From positions 3,472,001-3,536,000 of the forward strand of contig CAWFMF010000004.1 in assembly GCA_963816985.1 (NCBI GenBank): a stretch of 64,000 nucleotides of DNA, in the 5' to 3' direction. Of this stretch, positions 41,953 through 51,765 are shown piece by piece. Within the stretch, counting starts at the first letter, position 1, and every line of letters begins with the position of its first letter. The DNA comes from JAIVJM01 sp963816985 (lineage in GTDB: Bacteria; Acidobacteriota; Blastocatellia; Pyrinomonadales; Pyrinomonadaceae). Made by a program: the position numbers and the translations under genes. Below the pieces are notes generated by a model. The model made no database searches, was not told the origin of the DNA, and worked only from the letters and a program-made list of their open reading frames with translations.

Positions 41953-42570
41953 ATGCTTCACGTCCTCCTTGTGCTGCTGGCGTACCTGCTGGGCTCGATC
42001 CCCTTCGGCTATCTGATTGTTCGCGTGCGGGGCGGCGGGGACGTGCGCGAGAGCGGTTCGGGGGGGACGGGGGCGACCAACGTCACGCGGCGGGCGGGGA
42101 AGTGGGCGGGCGTTCTGACGCTCGCGCTCGACGCGTTGAAGGGTTTAGTGGCGGTCGTCATCGCGCGTTGGTTGATAGGCGAGGAGACGAGCGTCAACTG
42201 GTGGGTGGTGGCGGCGGCGCTGGCGGCGGTCGCGGGGCATATCTTCCCGGTGTGGCTCGGTTTCAGAGGCGGGAAGGGAGTCGCCACGGGACTCGGAGTC
42301 TTTCTGGGGCTCGCGCCTTTGGCGGTCTTGTGCGCTGTGCCGGTCTTCGTCGTCGTGGTGTGGGCCACGCGCTACGTCTCGCTCGGCTCGATGACGGCGG
42401 CGGCTGTCCTTCCCGTCTGCGTCTGGCTCCTCGGCGCGCGGGGCGGCGCACCTCCGGCGAGCCTCGCGCCGCTTTTGACGGCGGCGGTCGCCGGGGCCGC
42501 GCTCATCATCTTCAAGCACCGCGCCAACATCGGCAGGCTCGTGCGCGGGGAAGAGAGTAAGCTGAAATGA
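41953..42570 (+). CDS. plsY: Glycerol-3-phosphate acyltransferase PlsY
   Basis: 205-residue integral membrane enzyme that acylates glycerol-3-phosphate using acyl phosphate. All signature loops are there: YLLGSIPFGYL, SGGTGATNVTR, WLGFRGGKGVATGLGV and FKHRANIGRL. Five hydrophobic segments match the family. gpsA, which makes its substrate, follows 88 bp downstream, so the two form a phospholipid unit. Confidence 0.96.
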   Translation: MLHVLLVLLAYLLGSIPFGYLIVRVRGGGDVRESGSGGTGATNVTRRAGKWAGVLTLALDALKGLVAVVIARWLIGEETSVNWWVVAAALAAVAGHIFPVWLGFRGGKGVATGLGVFLGLAPLAVLCAVPVFVVVVWATRYVSLGSMTAAAVLPVCVWLLGARGGAPPASLAPLLTAAVAGAALIIFKHRANIGRLVRGEESKLK

Positions 42571-42653
42571 TGAATGATGAATGCGGAATGATGAATTAAG
42601 AACAAGTCGTCTTTCTTCTCATTCATCATTCATCATTCCGCATTCATCATTTG
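42568..42653. repeat. Inverted heptamer array (ATGATGA / TCATCAT)
   Basis: Left: ATGATGA repeated, ATGCGGA, ATGATGA. Right: TCATTCATCATTCATCATTCC then GCATTCATCATT. It starts at the plsY stop codon (TGA) and ends just before the gpsA start. Confidence 0.88.
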
Positions 42654-42657
42654 CCTT

Positions 42658-43677
42658 ATGCGTCATCTCGCGGTCATGGGCGCGGGCGGTTGGGGGACGG
42701 CGCTGAGCATCGCGGCGGCGCGCGCAGGGCGTGAGGTGCGCGTCTGGTCGCGCAACGCGAAGGTCGTGGACGAGATTAACCGCGAGCGCGTCAACGCCAC
42801 TTACCTCGCGCCGCACCGTCTGCCGGAGGGCGTGCGCGCGAGCGGCGACGTGGAAGAAGTCGTGCGCGGGGCGGAGATAGTCATCCTCGCCGCGCCGTCG
42901 CACGCGACGCGTGAGCTGCTCAAGCGCTTGAGTGAGGCGGTCGAGCCGGAGACGGTCTTCGTCAGTGCGACGAAGGGTGTCGAGGTCGAGACGGGCAAGC
43001 GCATCTCGGAGATAGTGGCGGACGTTCTGGGCGAACACCCTTCGGCGCAAAGGTTCGTCTGCCTGTCGGGGCCTTCGTTCGCGCAGGAGGTGGCGGCGGG
43101 CCACCCGACGGCGGTCGTCGCCGCGAGCGCGGACGAGGAGTTGAGCCGCCTCGTCCAGTCAAGACTGAGCGCGCAGAATTTCCGCGTCTATACCAACAAC
43201 GATGTCGTCGGGACGGAGTTGGGCGGCGCGTCGAAGAACGTGATGGCGCTCGCGGCGGGGATGGCCGCCGGGCTCGGCTTCGGGACGAACAGCGTGGCGG
43301 CGCTCGTCACGCGCGGCCTTGCGGAGATGACGCGGCTCGCGCTCGCCGAAGGCGCTCGCGTCGAGACTCTGATGGGGCTCGCTGGCCTCGGCGATTTAGT
43401 ATTGACCTGCACGGGGAGCCTCTCGCGCAACCGCTACGTCGGGCAGGAGTTGGGCCGTGGGCGTGCGCTCGATAAAGTGCTCGCCGGGATGAGTGAAGTT
43501 GCCGAGGGCGTCCGCACGGCGCGCGCCGTCCGTCTGCTTGCGGGTCGCGCGGGCGTCGAGATGCCCATCACGAACGAGGTCTGCGCCGTCCTCTACGAAG
43601 GCAAAGGCGTGCGCGAAGCGGTCGAGACTTTAATGTCGAGGCCGCCGAAGGACGAGTTTGAAGGCTACGCGGTCTGA
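42658..43677 (+). CDS. gpsA: Glycerol-3-phosphate dehydrogenase [NAD(P)+]
   Basis: 339 residues. The nucleotide motif is GAGGWG (8-13), followed by LAAPSHATREL, SATKGVE, LSGPSFAQEVA, the catalytic lysine region LGGASKNVMALAAGMAAGLGFG and RNRYVGQELGRG. It reduces dihydroxyacetone phosphate to sn-glycerol-3-phosphate for phospholipid synthesis, feeding PlsY. Confidence 0.97.
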   Translation: MRHLAVMGAGGWGTALSIAAARAGREVRVWSRNAKVVDEINRERVNATYLAPHRLPEGVRASGDVEEVVRGAEIVILAAPSHATRELLKRLSEAVEPETVFVSATKGVEVETGKRISEIVADVLGEHPSAQRFVCLSGPSFAQEVAAGHPTAVVAASADEELSRLVQSRLSAQNFRVYTNNDVVGTELGGASKNVMALAAGMAAGLGFGTNSVAALVTRGLAEMTRLALAEGARVETLMGLAGLGDLVLTCTGSLSRNRYVGQELGRGRALDKVLAGMSEVAEGVRTARAVRLLAGRAGVEMPITNEVCAVLYEGKGVREAVETLMSRPPKDEFEGYAV

Positions 43678-43724
43678 ATGAAATCGAGAGAGAGTCGCGG
43701 GGGTGCTCGCGGGCGGGGGTTCGT

Positions 43725-44195
43725 TTGATGTCTGACGAAGAGAAAATTATCGTGACGAACCGGGCCGCGTTCCACGAGTATCACATCCTCGACAAGTTCG
43801 AGGCGGGCGTCGTCTTGACCGGCACGGAGGTCAAGAGCCTGCGCGCCGGGCACATCCAGTTGAAGGAGTCCTACGTCGCCGTCCGCGACGACGAGGCGTG
43901 GCTCTTCAACGCGCACATCTCGCACTACACTCACGGCAACCGCGAGAACCATGACCCGACGCGGACGCGCAAACTCCTGCTCCACCGGCGTGAGATCGAG
44001 CGCCTCACGAACGAGACGACGCTCAAGGGCATGACGCTCGTCGTGACGCGCGTCTACTTGAAGAAGGGCCGGGTGAAATTTGAAATAGGCGTCGCCCGTG
44101 GTAAAAAACTATACGACAAGAGAGAGACCGAGATGCGCCGCACCGTGGAGCGCGAGACCCGCGCCCAGTTAAAAGAGCGCGTGAAGGATAATTGA
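43725..44195 (+). CDS. smpB: SsrA-binding protein SmpB
   Basis: 156 residues. RAAFHEYHILDKFEAGVVLTGTEVKSLR, NRENHDPTRTRKLLLHRREI and the basic C-terminal tail GKKLYDKRETEMRR are diagnostic. It binds tmRNA in trans-translation ribosome rescue. The pepA frame begins right after it. Confidence 0.97.
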   Translation: MMSDEEKIIVTNRAAFHEYHILDKFEAGVVLTGTEVKSLRAGHIQLKESYVAVRDDEAWLFNAHISHYTHGNRENHDPTRTRKLLLHRREIERLTNETTLKGMTLVVTRVYLKKGRVKFEIGVARGKKLYDKRETEMRRTVERETRAQLKERVKDN

Positions 44196-44212
44196 GGAAG
44201 AAAGGGACTTCT

Positions 44213-45760
44213 ATGGAGATTCAAACCAGCAACGGTCGTTACGCCGAGGCGGACGTACAGGCCCTCGCGGTCGTCGTCTTTAAGGACGAGAAGGCGGACG
44301 AAGGATTTTTAAAAGAACTTGATGCGGCGACGGGCGGGCTCGTCCGCTCGATTCTGGAGGCGGAAGAGTTGAAGGGCAAGGAGGGCGAGACGGCCTACAT
44401 CCACCTCCCGGCTGCGGGCGAAGGTCTGAAGGCGAAGCGGCTGCTGCTCGTCGGCGCGGGCGAGCGCGGCGACTACAAGCTCGCGCAGGTCTCACAGTTG
44501 GCGGGCGCGGCGGTGCGCCACCTGCGCGCGCGCAGCGTCAAGACGGTCGGCTTCGTCGCGCGGCTCGAAGGCGCGGACGCCGAGCGCGTCGCGGCGGCGG
44601 CGGGAGAGGGCGCGCTCATCGGCCTCTTCGAGCCCGACAAGTACCGCACGGTTGATAAAGAAGAGCGCACCATTGACCGCTTCGTCGTCGTCAGCGAAGG
44701 CGCGGACGCCGAAGCCCTGCGGCGCGGGGCCGAGCGCGGGCGCGTCATCGGCGAGTCGGTCAACTTCGCGCGCGACCTCGCCAACGAGCCCGGCGCGTAC
44801 ATGACGCCGACCATCATGGCCGAGCGCGCGCAGCAGATCGCCAACGAGTTCGGCCTCGAAATTGACGTGCTCGACCAGACGCGGATGGAAGAGGAAGGCA
44901 TGGGCGCTCTCCTCAGCGTCGCGCGCGGGTCGGATCAGCCGCCGAAGATGATGATCTTGAAGTACATGCCCGAAGGCAAGACCTCCATCGCCGAGGGCGA
45001 AGACTATCTCGCGCTCGTCGGCAAGGGCATCACCTTCGACACGGGCGGCATCTCGCTCAAGCCGGGCGAGAACATGGAGCTGATGAAGTACGACATGACG
45101 GGCGGCGCGACCGTCCTCGGCGTGATGCGCGCTATCGCGCAGTTGAAACCCTCCGTCCCCGTCCTCGGCGTCGTCCCCGCCACCGAGAACATGCCTTCCG
45201 GCAAGGCCACGAAGCCCGGCGACGTGGTGCGCGCCATGTCCGGCAAGACCATCGAGGTCATCAACACCGACGCCGAGGGCCGTCTCATCCTCGCCGACGG
45301 CGTGTGCTACGCCAGGAAGCTCGGCGCGACGCGCGTCATAGACATGGCGACCCTGACGGGCGCGGTCTCCATCGCGCTCGGCGACGTGAACACCGGCATC
45401 ATGGGCACGGATCAGGAGTTGATTAACGAGGTCATCGAGTCGGGCCGCGAGGTCGGAGAAAAGTTCTGGCAACTGCCGCTCGACAAGGAGTACACGAAGC
45501 AGATCAAGTCCGACATCGCCGACATCAAGAACGTCGGCGGGCGCAAGGCCGGGACGATCACCGCCGCCGCCTTCATCAAGGAGTTCGCCGACGGACTCTC
45601 GTGGGCGCACCTCGACATCGCGGGCACGGCGTGGGGCGACGAAGCCAAACCCTTCCGCGCTAAAGGCCCGACGGGCATCGCCGTCCGCACGCTCCTCAAC
45701 TACGTCGAGCGCGCGGCGCGAGCCGCCTCGGACGGCGACAATCAGGGCGGAGAAAATTAG
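44213..45760 (+). CDS. pepA: Leucyl aminopeptidase (M17)
   Basis: 515 residues, cytosolic hexameric zinc aminopeptidase. The active site is complete: GKGITFDTGGISLKPG with the metal lysine and aspartate, MKYDMTGGA, and NTDAEGRLILAD with the catalytic arginine. The start at 44213 follows an AGGAAGAAAGGGA ribosome region 17 bp after the smpB stop. A good terminator follows. Confidence 0.96.
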   Translation: MEIQTSNGRYAEADVQALAVVVFKDEKADEGFLKELDAATGGLVRSILEAEELKGKEGETAYIHLPAAGEGLKAKRLLLVGAGERGDYKLAQVSQLAGAAVRHLRARSVKTVGFVARLEGADAERVAAAAGEGALIGLFEPDKYRTVDKEERTIDRFVVVSEGADAEALRRGAERGRVIGESVNFARDLANEPGAYMTPTIMAERAQQIANEFGLEIDVLDQTRMEEEGMGALLSVARGSDQPPKMMILKYMPEGKTSIAEGEDYLALVGKGITFDTGGISLKPGENMELMKYDMTGGATVLGVMRAIAQLKPSVPVLGVVPATENMPSGKATKPGDVVRAMSGKTIEVINTDAEGRLILADGVCYARKLGATRVIDMATLTGAVSIALGDVNTGIMGTDQELINEVIESGREVGEKFWQLPLDKEYTKQIKSDIADIKNVGGRKAGTITAAAFIKEFADGLSWAHLDIAGTAWGDEAKPFRAKGPTGIAVRTLLNYVERAARAASDGDNQGGEN

Positions 45761-45792
45761 CGAGCTGCGGCGGAGCTTAAAAGCGGATTCGA

Positions 45793-45833
45793 GACGCTGG
45801 CGTCCACAATAATGGACGCCGGCGTCTTCTTTT
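45793..45833 (+). terminator. Terminator after pepA
   Basis: A 13-bp stem GACGCTGGCGTCC/GGACGCCGGCGTC (one G-T pair) with an 8-nt loop, followed by TTCTTTT. Confidence 0.85.
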
Positions 45834-46231
45834 GTAGACAGTAGGCGAGCGATTATGTGTCGGCGTGTTGCTTTTTCTTGACTTTTTTATGACGGGCGAA
45901 CTGGCACCCGTGTTGCATGCATTATTCGATAATTGAGCCGGAGGGCGTGGTAGCCGCAAAAAAATGTCCTCGCCCCCCTCGGTGGCCGCTCCGAGGTCGG
46001 CACCCGCCCCCGGCTCTGCTAACAGTCACCCGCCCCCCATATTCCCCCAGACATGCCCCCCCACCCAGACCTCCTCAGGTCTCCCGCCCTGCATTTGCGT
46101 TAGGACGAACACACAGGAAATGTTGTATCATTGCGCACCGGGCACCTTCCCGGCCCGTGGCGATTCGGCTTAGTGTTGTCTCCTTCAGACCGCCCGTCAC
46201 AGGCCCTGGAACTGACTCAAGGTAAACCGAG
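45834..46231. other. Long leader region ahead of the J-domain gene
   Basis: 398 bp with the sigma54-type promoter and then a C-rich segment (45965-46090) with no convincing ORF or ribosome site. If the promoter is used the mRNA has an untranslated leader of about 300 nt. Confidence 0.4.
45902..45917 (+). promoter_or_regulatory. Sigma54-type (-24/-12) promoter
   Basis: TGGCAC-N5-TTGCA matches the RpoN consensus with the invariant GG and GC exactly 10 bp apart. It lies 315 bp upstream of the membrane J-domain gene. No enhancer-binding site was identified by eye. Confidence 0.6.
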
Positions 46232-47041
46232 GTGGTTGATTACTACAAAGTTCTGGGCGTCAAGCGCACGGCCTCGGCAGCCGAGGTGAAATCGGCCTAC
46301 CGCAAGCTCGCGCGCCAGCGCCACCCGGACGTGAACGGCGGCTCGGACAAGGCGGCGAAAGAGTTCGCGCTCATCTCTCTGGCCTACCGCACGCTCAACG
46401 ACCCGCACGAGAAGGCGTACTACGACTCGCAGCTCAAGCGCTCGAACAGCGCCGAGTTCGGCGGCTCGGTCTTCCACTCCGACAACCCGCACGCCCGACG
46501 CATCCGCCGGATGGCCGTGCAGGCGCGCTTCGACCGCGTGGTGGATCGCATCGTCGAGGCCGAGCGGCGCGAAGCCTTCGCCATGCAGCAGGCCGTCTTC
46601 ACGACCGTCACGCTCTTCTTCTCGTCCTTCCTCGTGGCCGTCATCAAGCCGCCCTTCTGGTTCAAGCTCAACATCTTCGGTCGCGCCGTCTTGGTCACGC
46701 TCGCGGCCATCGGCCTCTGGCATCTCGCCGTGCGGCTGAAGGCGTGCTTCGACCACTATACTTACAAGCCTAAGTCCATCCACGACTCCATCATCAACTC
46801 CGAAGAGAGCACAGCCGAGAAGCCTTTCACGCGGTTCGCCGCCTCGACTTTCTTAATACTCAGCTATGGAGCGATCCTTTCAGTAGGCATCTTCATCGGC
46901 TCGCACGCGGGCTACGTCTCGCTCTTCAAAGACCTGCCGCACCTCTTCGGACAGGGCTTCGGCCTCGACCTCATCTTCTACCCGCCCATCGCCGTGCTCA
47001 TCGTGGACACGATGCACACCGTCGCCTCCAAGATAGACTGA
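46232..47041 (+). CDS. Membrane protein with N-terminal J domain
   Basis: 269 residues from GTG 46232. Residues 3-66 are a J domain with HPD at 31-33, which stimulates a DnaK-type ATPase. There is no Gly/Phe or zinc region. After a charged linker come about four hydrophobic segments (around 122-140, 152-170, 205-225, 243-262), so this is a membrane-tethered J-protein recruiting Hsp70 to the membrane. A sigma54-type promoter upstream suggests regulated expression. Confidence 0.85.
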   Translation: MVDYYKVLGVKRTASAAEVKSAYRKLARQRHPDVNGGSDKAAKEFALISLAYRTLNDPHEKAYYDSQLKRSNSAEFGGSVFHSDNPHARRIRRMAVQARFDRVVDRIVEAERREAFAMQQAVFTTVTLFFSSFLVAVIKPPFWFKLNIFGRAVLVTLAAIGLWHLAVRLKACFDHYTYKPKSIHDSIINSEESTAEKPFTRFAASTFLILSYGAILSVGIFIGSHAGYVSLFKDLPHLFGQGFGLDLIFYPPIAVLIVDTMHTVASKID

Positions 47042-47114
47042 AGACCTCGCGCGCCCACGAAGCGACGCCCCGTCTCCGCTCGTTCCGGCTGCTCAAGTCC
47101 GTCCCGCCGAAATC

Positions 47115-47143
47115 TTGCGCCGTGCGCGCATCTCGTGTATATT
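47115..47143 (+). promoter_or_regulatory. Promoter of the small-protein/HEAT operon
   Basis: TTGCGC (47115-47120), 17-bp spacer, TATATT (47138-47143). The first start codon lies 300 bp further on. Confidence 0.55.
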
Positions 47144-47445
47144 CCGCAGCCAGTCAATCACTTTCAAAGGCTGTTTGAAACGGCAGCCGGGCACAAGGAA
47201 TCGAGCCCGGCATCGCAAGGGGCCGCAGCGTCCGAGCGGCTTCTTCGTCGGCCCGACCGTGATTGAAGACCCCGAAGCGGAGAGCTTGCTCATTCAGGAG
47301 ACTCGCATAACGAAGGTGACAAACAACAGAGCGTGCGCGCACGACGCGCCCAACAGACACGCCGACGGCCCGCCCGCCTGCTTCAGGCCCGACAGGAATT
47401 GACCGCGGTTGGCCGCCCGGCTTCGCAAGTGTAAGGAGCCGTGAC
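47144..47445 (+). other. Long structured 5' leader
   Basis: About 300 nt between the promoter and ATG 47446. A 7-bp stem GCCGGGC/GCCCGGC (near 47188-47213) and GC-rich stems after it are visible. No known riboswitch core could be recognised and the frames inside lack ribosome sites. Confidence 0.35.
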
Positions 47446-47715
47446 ATGGCCGCCAAGCGAATCAACGAACGCCAGCGCCTCGCCCTCAAACTCGAACACC
47501 TCAACGAAACGGAAGTCCGGGAAGTCCTCGACTACATCTCCATCATGGAGTCCATGCGCCGCGCCTCGTCTATCCCCGGCCTTTGGGAGGACGAGCTGGA
47601 AGCGATGCTCGCCGGGGCGCATGAGAACCAGCGCGCGCGGCAGGCTTTCGAGTGGGAGTCGGCCCGCCGCCGCGCCGAACGCCGCGCCGCCATCAACCTC
47701 ACAGCGCGCGTATGA
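47446..47715 (+). CDS. Small helical basic protein, unknown
   Basis: 89 residues preceded by AAGGAG. Strongly charged and helical (RQRLALKLEHLNETEVREVLDYI). There is no known motif. Its TGA overlaps the ATG of the HEAT-repeat gene (ATGA), implying coupled translation and a related role. Confidence 0.65.
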   Translation: MAAKRINERQRLALKLEHLNETEVREVLDYISIMESMRRASSIPGLWEDELEAMLAGAHENQRARQAFEWESARRRAERRAAINLTARV

Positions 47716-48623
47716 CCGGAAGAAGAGACGCGTTGTTTGCGCCCCTCAAGGCGCACCACCCGTCCACCCGTCCCCGCCTCGCGCGGGGCGTGGCCGCACA
47801 CATCTTTTTTCTTGCCCTCTGCGGGTGCGCGGTCTTCGCGCCGCAGGCCAGGGCTTCGCAAACTCTCCAGTCCGCCCCCACCCCGCTCCAACGCGAAATA
47901 GAGATTCAGAGAGCGCGTCTTTCATCCTCGGATCAAGAGGAAAGACGCGACGCCGTGACGCGCCTCGGCGCGATGGCCCGGCCCGAAGGCTCGCGCGCGG
48001 CGGCTCCCGCACTCGGCGACGCCTCGGCAGTCGTGCGCGCGACGGCGGCCCGTGCCGTCCTCTCTCTAGGGCCGAGCGAGGCCGCGACGCTTCTCCTGCC
48101 GCTCTTGCGCGACCGCGACGAGTTCGTCAGACGAGAGACGGCCTACGCGCTCGGACGGACGCGCAGTCCGCTCGGTGTCAATGCTCTGACCGTCGCGCTC
48201 GAAACCGACAAGGAGGCTTCCGTGCGTGGCGCGGCGGCGGTCGCCCTCGGCCAGATAGGCGACGCGGCAGCCGCGCCCGCGCTCGCCGGCGCAATCTCGC
48301 GCACGCTCCGGGCTCCCGGATTCTTCAACCGCCTCCGCCGCCGCCGCATCGAGGAGGACGAGTTCGTGCGGCGCGCGTCCGCTACAGCGCTCGGTCTGCT
48401 CAGGAGCAGGGAAGGCGTGCCCGTCCTCATCGCCGCGCTCTCGAACGAGCGCACGCCCGACGACGTGCGGCGCGAGGCCGCGCAGGCGCTCGGCCTCATC
48501 GGCGACCCCTCCGCCATCCCCGCGCTCCGCTCGGCGCTCACCGCGCGCGACCCGTACCTCTCGCGCATCGCTTTCGAGGCGCTCAACCGGCTCGACCCCG
48601 CGAACGCGACGCGCCCCACTTGA
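47712..48623 (+). CDS. Exported HEAT-repeat protein
   Basis: 303 residues from ATG 47712. A hydrophobic segment with a cysteine (HIFFLALCGCAVFAPQARA) looks like a signal or lipoprotein signal. After it come about six PBS-lyase-type HEAT repeats (e.g. DEFVRRETAYALGRT, VRGAAAVALGQIGD, VRREAAQALGLIGD). Such proteins act as protein-protein scaffolds; partner unknown. A second HEAT protein is at 54692. Confidence 0.85.
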   Translation: MTGRRDALFAPLKAHHPSTRPRLARGVAAHIFFLALCGCAVFAPQARASQTLQSAPTPLQREIEIQRARLSSSDQEERRDAVTRLGAMARPEGSRAAAPALGDASAVVRATAARAVLSLGPSEAATLLLPLLRDRDEFVRRETAYALGRTRSPLGVNALTVALETDKEASVRGAAAVALGQIGDAAAAPALAGAISRTLRAPGFFNRLRRRRIEEDEFVRRASATALGLLRSREGVPVLIAALSNERTPDDVRREAAQALGLIGDPSAIPALRSALTARDPYLSRIAFEALNRLDPANATRPT

Positions 48624-48649
48624 GGGCTCGTCCCTCTCGCACGTGAAAA

Positions 48650-48688
48650 GAGAAAAGCCGTGGAGAATCTCTCTCCACGGCTTTTCTC
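48650..48688. terminator. Bidirectional terminator
   Basis: A 17-bp perfect stem (GAGAAAAGCCGTGGAGA) with a 5-nt loop. The U-rich ends CTTTTCTC on both strands serve the convergent HEAT and AAA genes. Confidence 0.88.
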
Positions 48689-48708
48689 GTCCGATTGAAT
48701 TTAAGGCT

Positions 48709-49911
48709 TCAGCTCTCGTTCTTTTCGCCGCGGCCCTGACCCTTGCGCGCGGCCTTCGTCTGCGGGAGCGGGAGCGCGACGCCGCCCGACTTGGCTTCCG
48801 GCCTCTCCGGCTCTTCTTCGAACTCCGGCGCGTCCGTAATCAGCGCCCCGCCCGAACGCTTCGAGAAGGTGAGCTTGCCGTTCCCGCCGAGGTCAACGTG
48901 GACGAGGTCGCCCAAACCGACCTGCTCGGTCGCCACGAGGTTCGAGAGCGGGTAGACGAGGAAGCGCTCGATGGCCCGCTTCAGGTGGCGCGCGCCGTAC
49001 TTGAAGTCAATGCCCTCTTCGAGCAGGAACTGCTTCGCCTCGTCCGAGCAGTGGAAGACGAACTTCGTTCCCGCCGAGTGCATGATGCGATCCTGCACGG
49101 CCTGAAGCTCAAGCTCAAGAATCTGACGGAGGTGATGCTCCTTCAAAGAGCGGAAGACGACCACCTTGTCAATGCGGTTCATGAACTCCGGCGAGAACTT
49201 GCGCCGCGCCGCCTCGACCGCCGTCCGGTAAATCTTCTGGTCAACCTCACTGTCGTTCGGGTTCTTCTGGTTCTTCGCCGAGTGGAAGCCGATGCCGCCC
49301 GTAATCAGCTCCGACATCTCGCGCGCGCCGAGGTTCGAGGTCATCACGACCATCGTCTTCGAGAAGTCCACGCGCCGGTTGTCGCCGAGCGTCAGCGTGG
49401 CCTTGTCGAGGATGCCGAGCAGGAGCTGCCAAAGGGAGTCGGAAGCCTTCTCGATCTCGTCGAAGAGGACGAGCGAGAGCTTCGTCTCCTCGGTGTGGTA
49501 GCGGTCGAGGTTCTCCTGCGTGAGCATCGGCGAAGTCTCGCGGTGTCCGAGGTAGCCCGGAGGGCTCCCGATGAGCTTCGCGATCTCGTGCGAGTGCTGG
49601 AACTCGGCGCAGTCAATCTTGATGACGGCGTTCGAGTCGCCGTAGAGGACTTCCGCCGCCGCCTCCACGACGCGCGTCTTGCCCGACCCCGTGGGGCCGA
49701 GGAAGAGCATCGTCCCGACGGGACGGTTCGGCGGGTTCATCCCGGCGAGGAAAATCTGGTACAGGCCGCTCATGCGGCGCACCGCGCGCTCCTGCCCCAC
49801 GATGCGAGTGCCGAGCTTCTCCTCGAACTCCTGCGCGCGCGGGCTCTTCTGATCCGGGTCGAGCATGACCGTGTTCGGTGTGATAGTTTCTCTTTCCATT
49901 TCGGCAATCAT
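48709..49911 (-). CDS. Single-ring Clp/Hsp100-type AAA+ ATPase
   Basis: 400 residues, equal to one ClpB/ClpA D2 ring plus the small D2 domain. Walker A GPTGSGKT is at 72-79, pore loop GYLG at 119-122, Walker B LFDEIEKA around 149-156, arginine finger in PEFMNRID. It has no N domain, D1 ring or zinc finger. The sequence GGIGFHS (205-211) sits where ClpA carries its ClpP-binding IGL loop and ClpX its IGF loop, suggesting it may dock a peptidase. The first 35 residues and the C-terminal 45 are charged and unstructured. The usual label would be ClpB-like. Confidence 0.85.
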   Translation of the reverse strand: MIAEMERETITPNTVMLDPDQKSPRAQEFEEKLGTRIVGQERAVRRMSGLYQIFLAGMNPPNRPVGTMLFLGPTGSGKTRVVEAAAEVLYGDSNAVIKIDCAEFQHSHEIAKLIGSPPGYLGHRETSPMLTQENLDRYHTEETKLSLVLFDEIEKASDSLWQLLLGILDKATLTLGDNRRVDFSKTMVVMTSNLGAREMSELITGGIGFHSAKNQKNPNDSEVDQKIYRTAVEAARRKFSPEFMNRIDKVVVFRSLKEHHLRQILELELQAVQDRIMHSAGTKFVFHCSDEAKQFLLEEGIDFKYGARHLKRAIERFLVYPLSNLVATEQVGLGDLVHVDLGGNGKLTFSKRSGGALITDAPEFEEEPERPEAKSGGVALPLPQTKAARKGQGRGEKNES

Positions 49912-50357
49912 GTTCGTCCTCCTCTGCGGGGAGCGCGGGCGCGTGCGACCTCTTCAAATCCGTCGGCTTGTGTCGAGCCGCCGCGAGTGACGGCCCCGGC
50001 CCTTGTGGCCGCATCGCCCTGTACGTCTCCATGCAAAGAACGAACCGCTGACCTGTTTGATGTTCTGCTGAGAGCTGTGGTTTGCCTCTGGCTACGCCCC
50101 CCGCGCGGGGGCAGAAACATTTGAGAGCACTATATATACGACAAAGAATGATTTGTCACCACAAAATGTGCGGAAAGGAAAACACACGCCGCGCCGCGCG
50201 GGAGCCCGAATATATTTTTCGGGGTGACACTTTCCGGCAGCGGGGGACTGACAATTAGCGGTTCAGTTCAAAATTTTGAAGGGCTTCAACACACCGAAAG
50301 GTGAGGACAAACGGGACAGATGTAGCAAAGCGTCGCGTCTCGGCGGTGGGCGAAAGA
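49912..50357. other. Regulatory region upstream of the AAA+ gene
   Basis: Contains an AT-rich block with TATATATA (50131-50138) and, on the minus strand, TGACAA-N18-TATAGT as a candidate promoter. A perfect inverted repeat GACAAA-N6-TTTGTC (50140-50157) overlaps it. A further hairpin CCCGAA/TTCGGG lies at about 50205-50223. No ORF is supported. Confidence 0.4.
50140..50157. promoter_or_regulatory. Candidate operator palindrome
   Basis: GACAAA-N6-TTTGTC is a perfect 6-6-6 palindrome inside the likely promoter of the AAA+ gene. It is not the CIRCE element (which would read TTAGCACTC). Confidence 0.35.
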
Positions 50358-50402
50358 GGCGGGCAACCCGCGGAAAACTATGGGCGCGACGGGTTGCCCG
50401 CC
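50358..50402 (-). terminator. Terminator after the inositol-phosphate synthase gene
   Basis: A 13-bp perfect stem GGCGGGCAACCCG/CGGGTTGCCCGCC with a 19-nt loop; TCTTTC follows on the minus strand. Confidence 0.75.
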
Positions 50403-50445
50403 GCGCCCTCAAATTTTTCAAACGGGTGTCGAGTCGCCGCCCGGC

Positions 50446-51765
<1,320 letters not shown>

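Noticed and set aside
45964..46173. Possible 69-codon gene after the sigma54-type promoter
   Set aside because: No ribosome site, Pro/Ser low-complexity translation and no known motif.
46232..47041. Classical DnaJ
   Set aside because: No Gly/Phe or zinc-finger region; only the J domain followed by membrane helices.
50205..50223. Intrinsic terminator
   Set aside because: The 6-bp stem has an AT loop and no T-tract; it is more likely chance or part of the promoter region.
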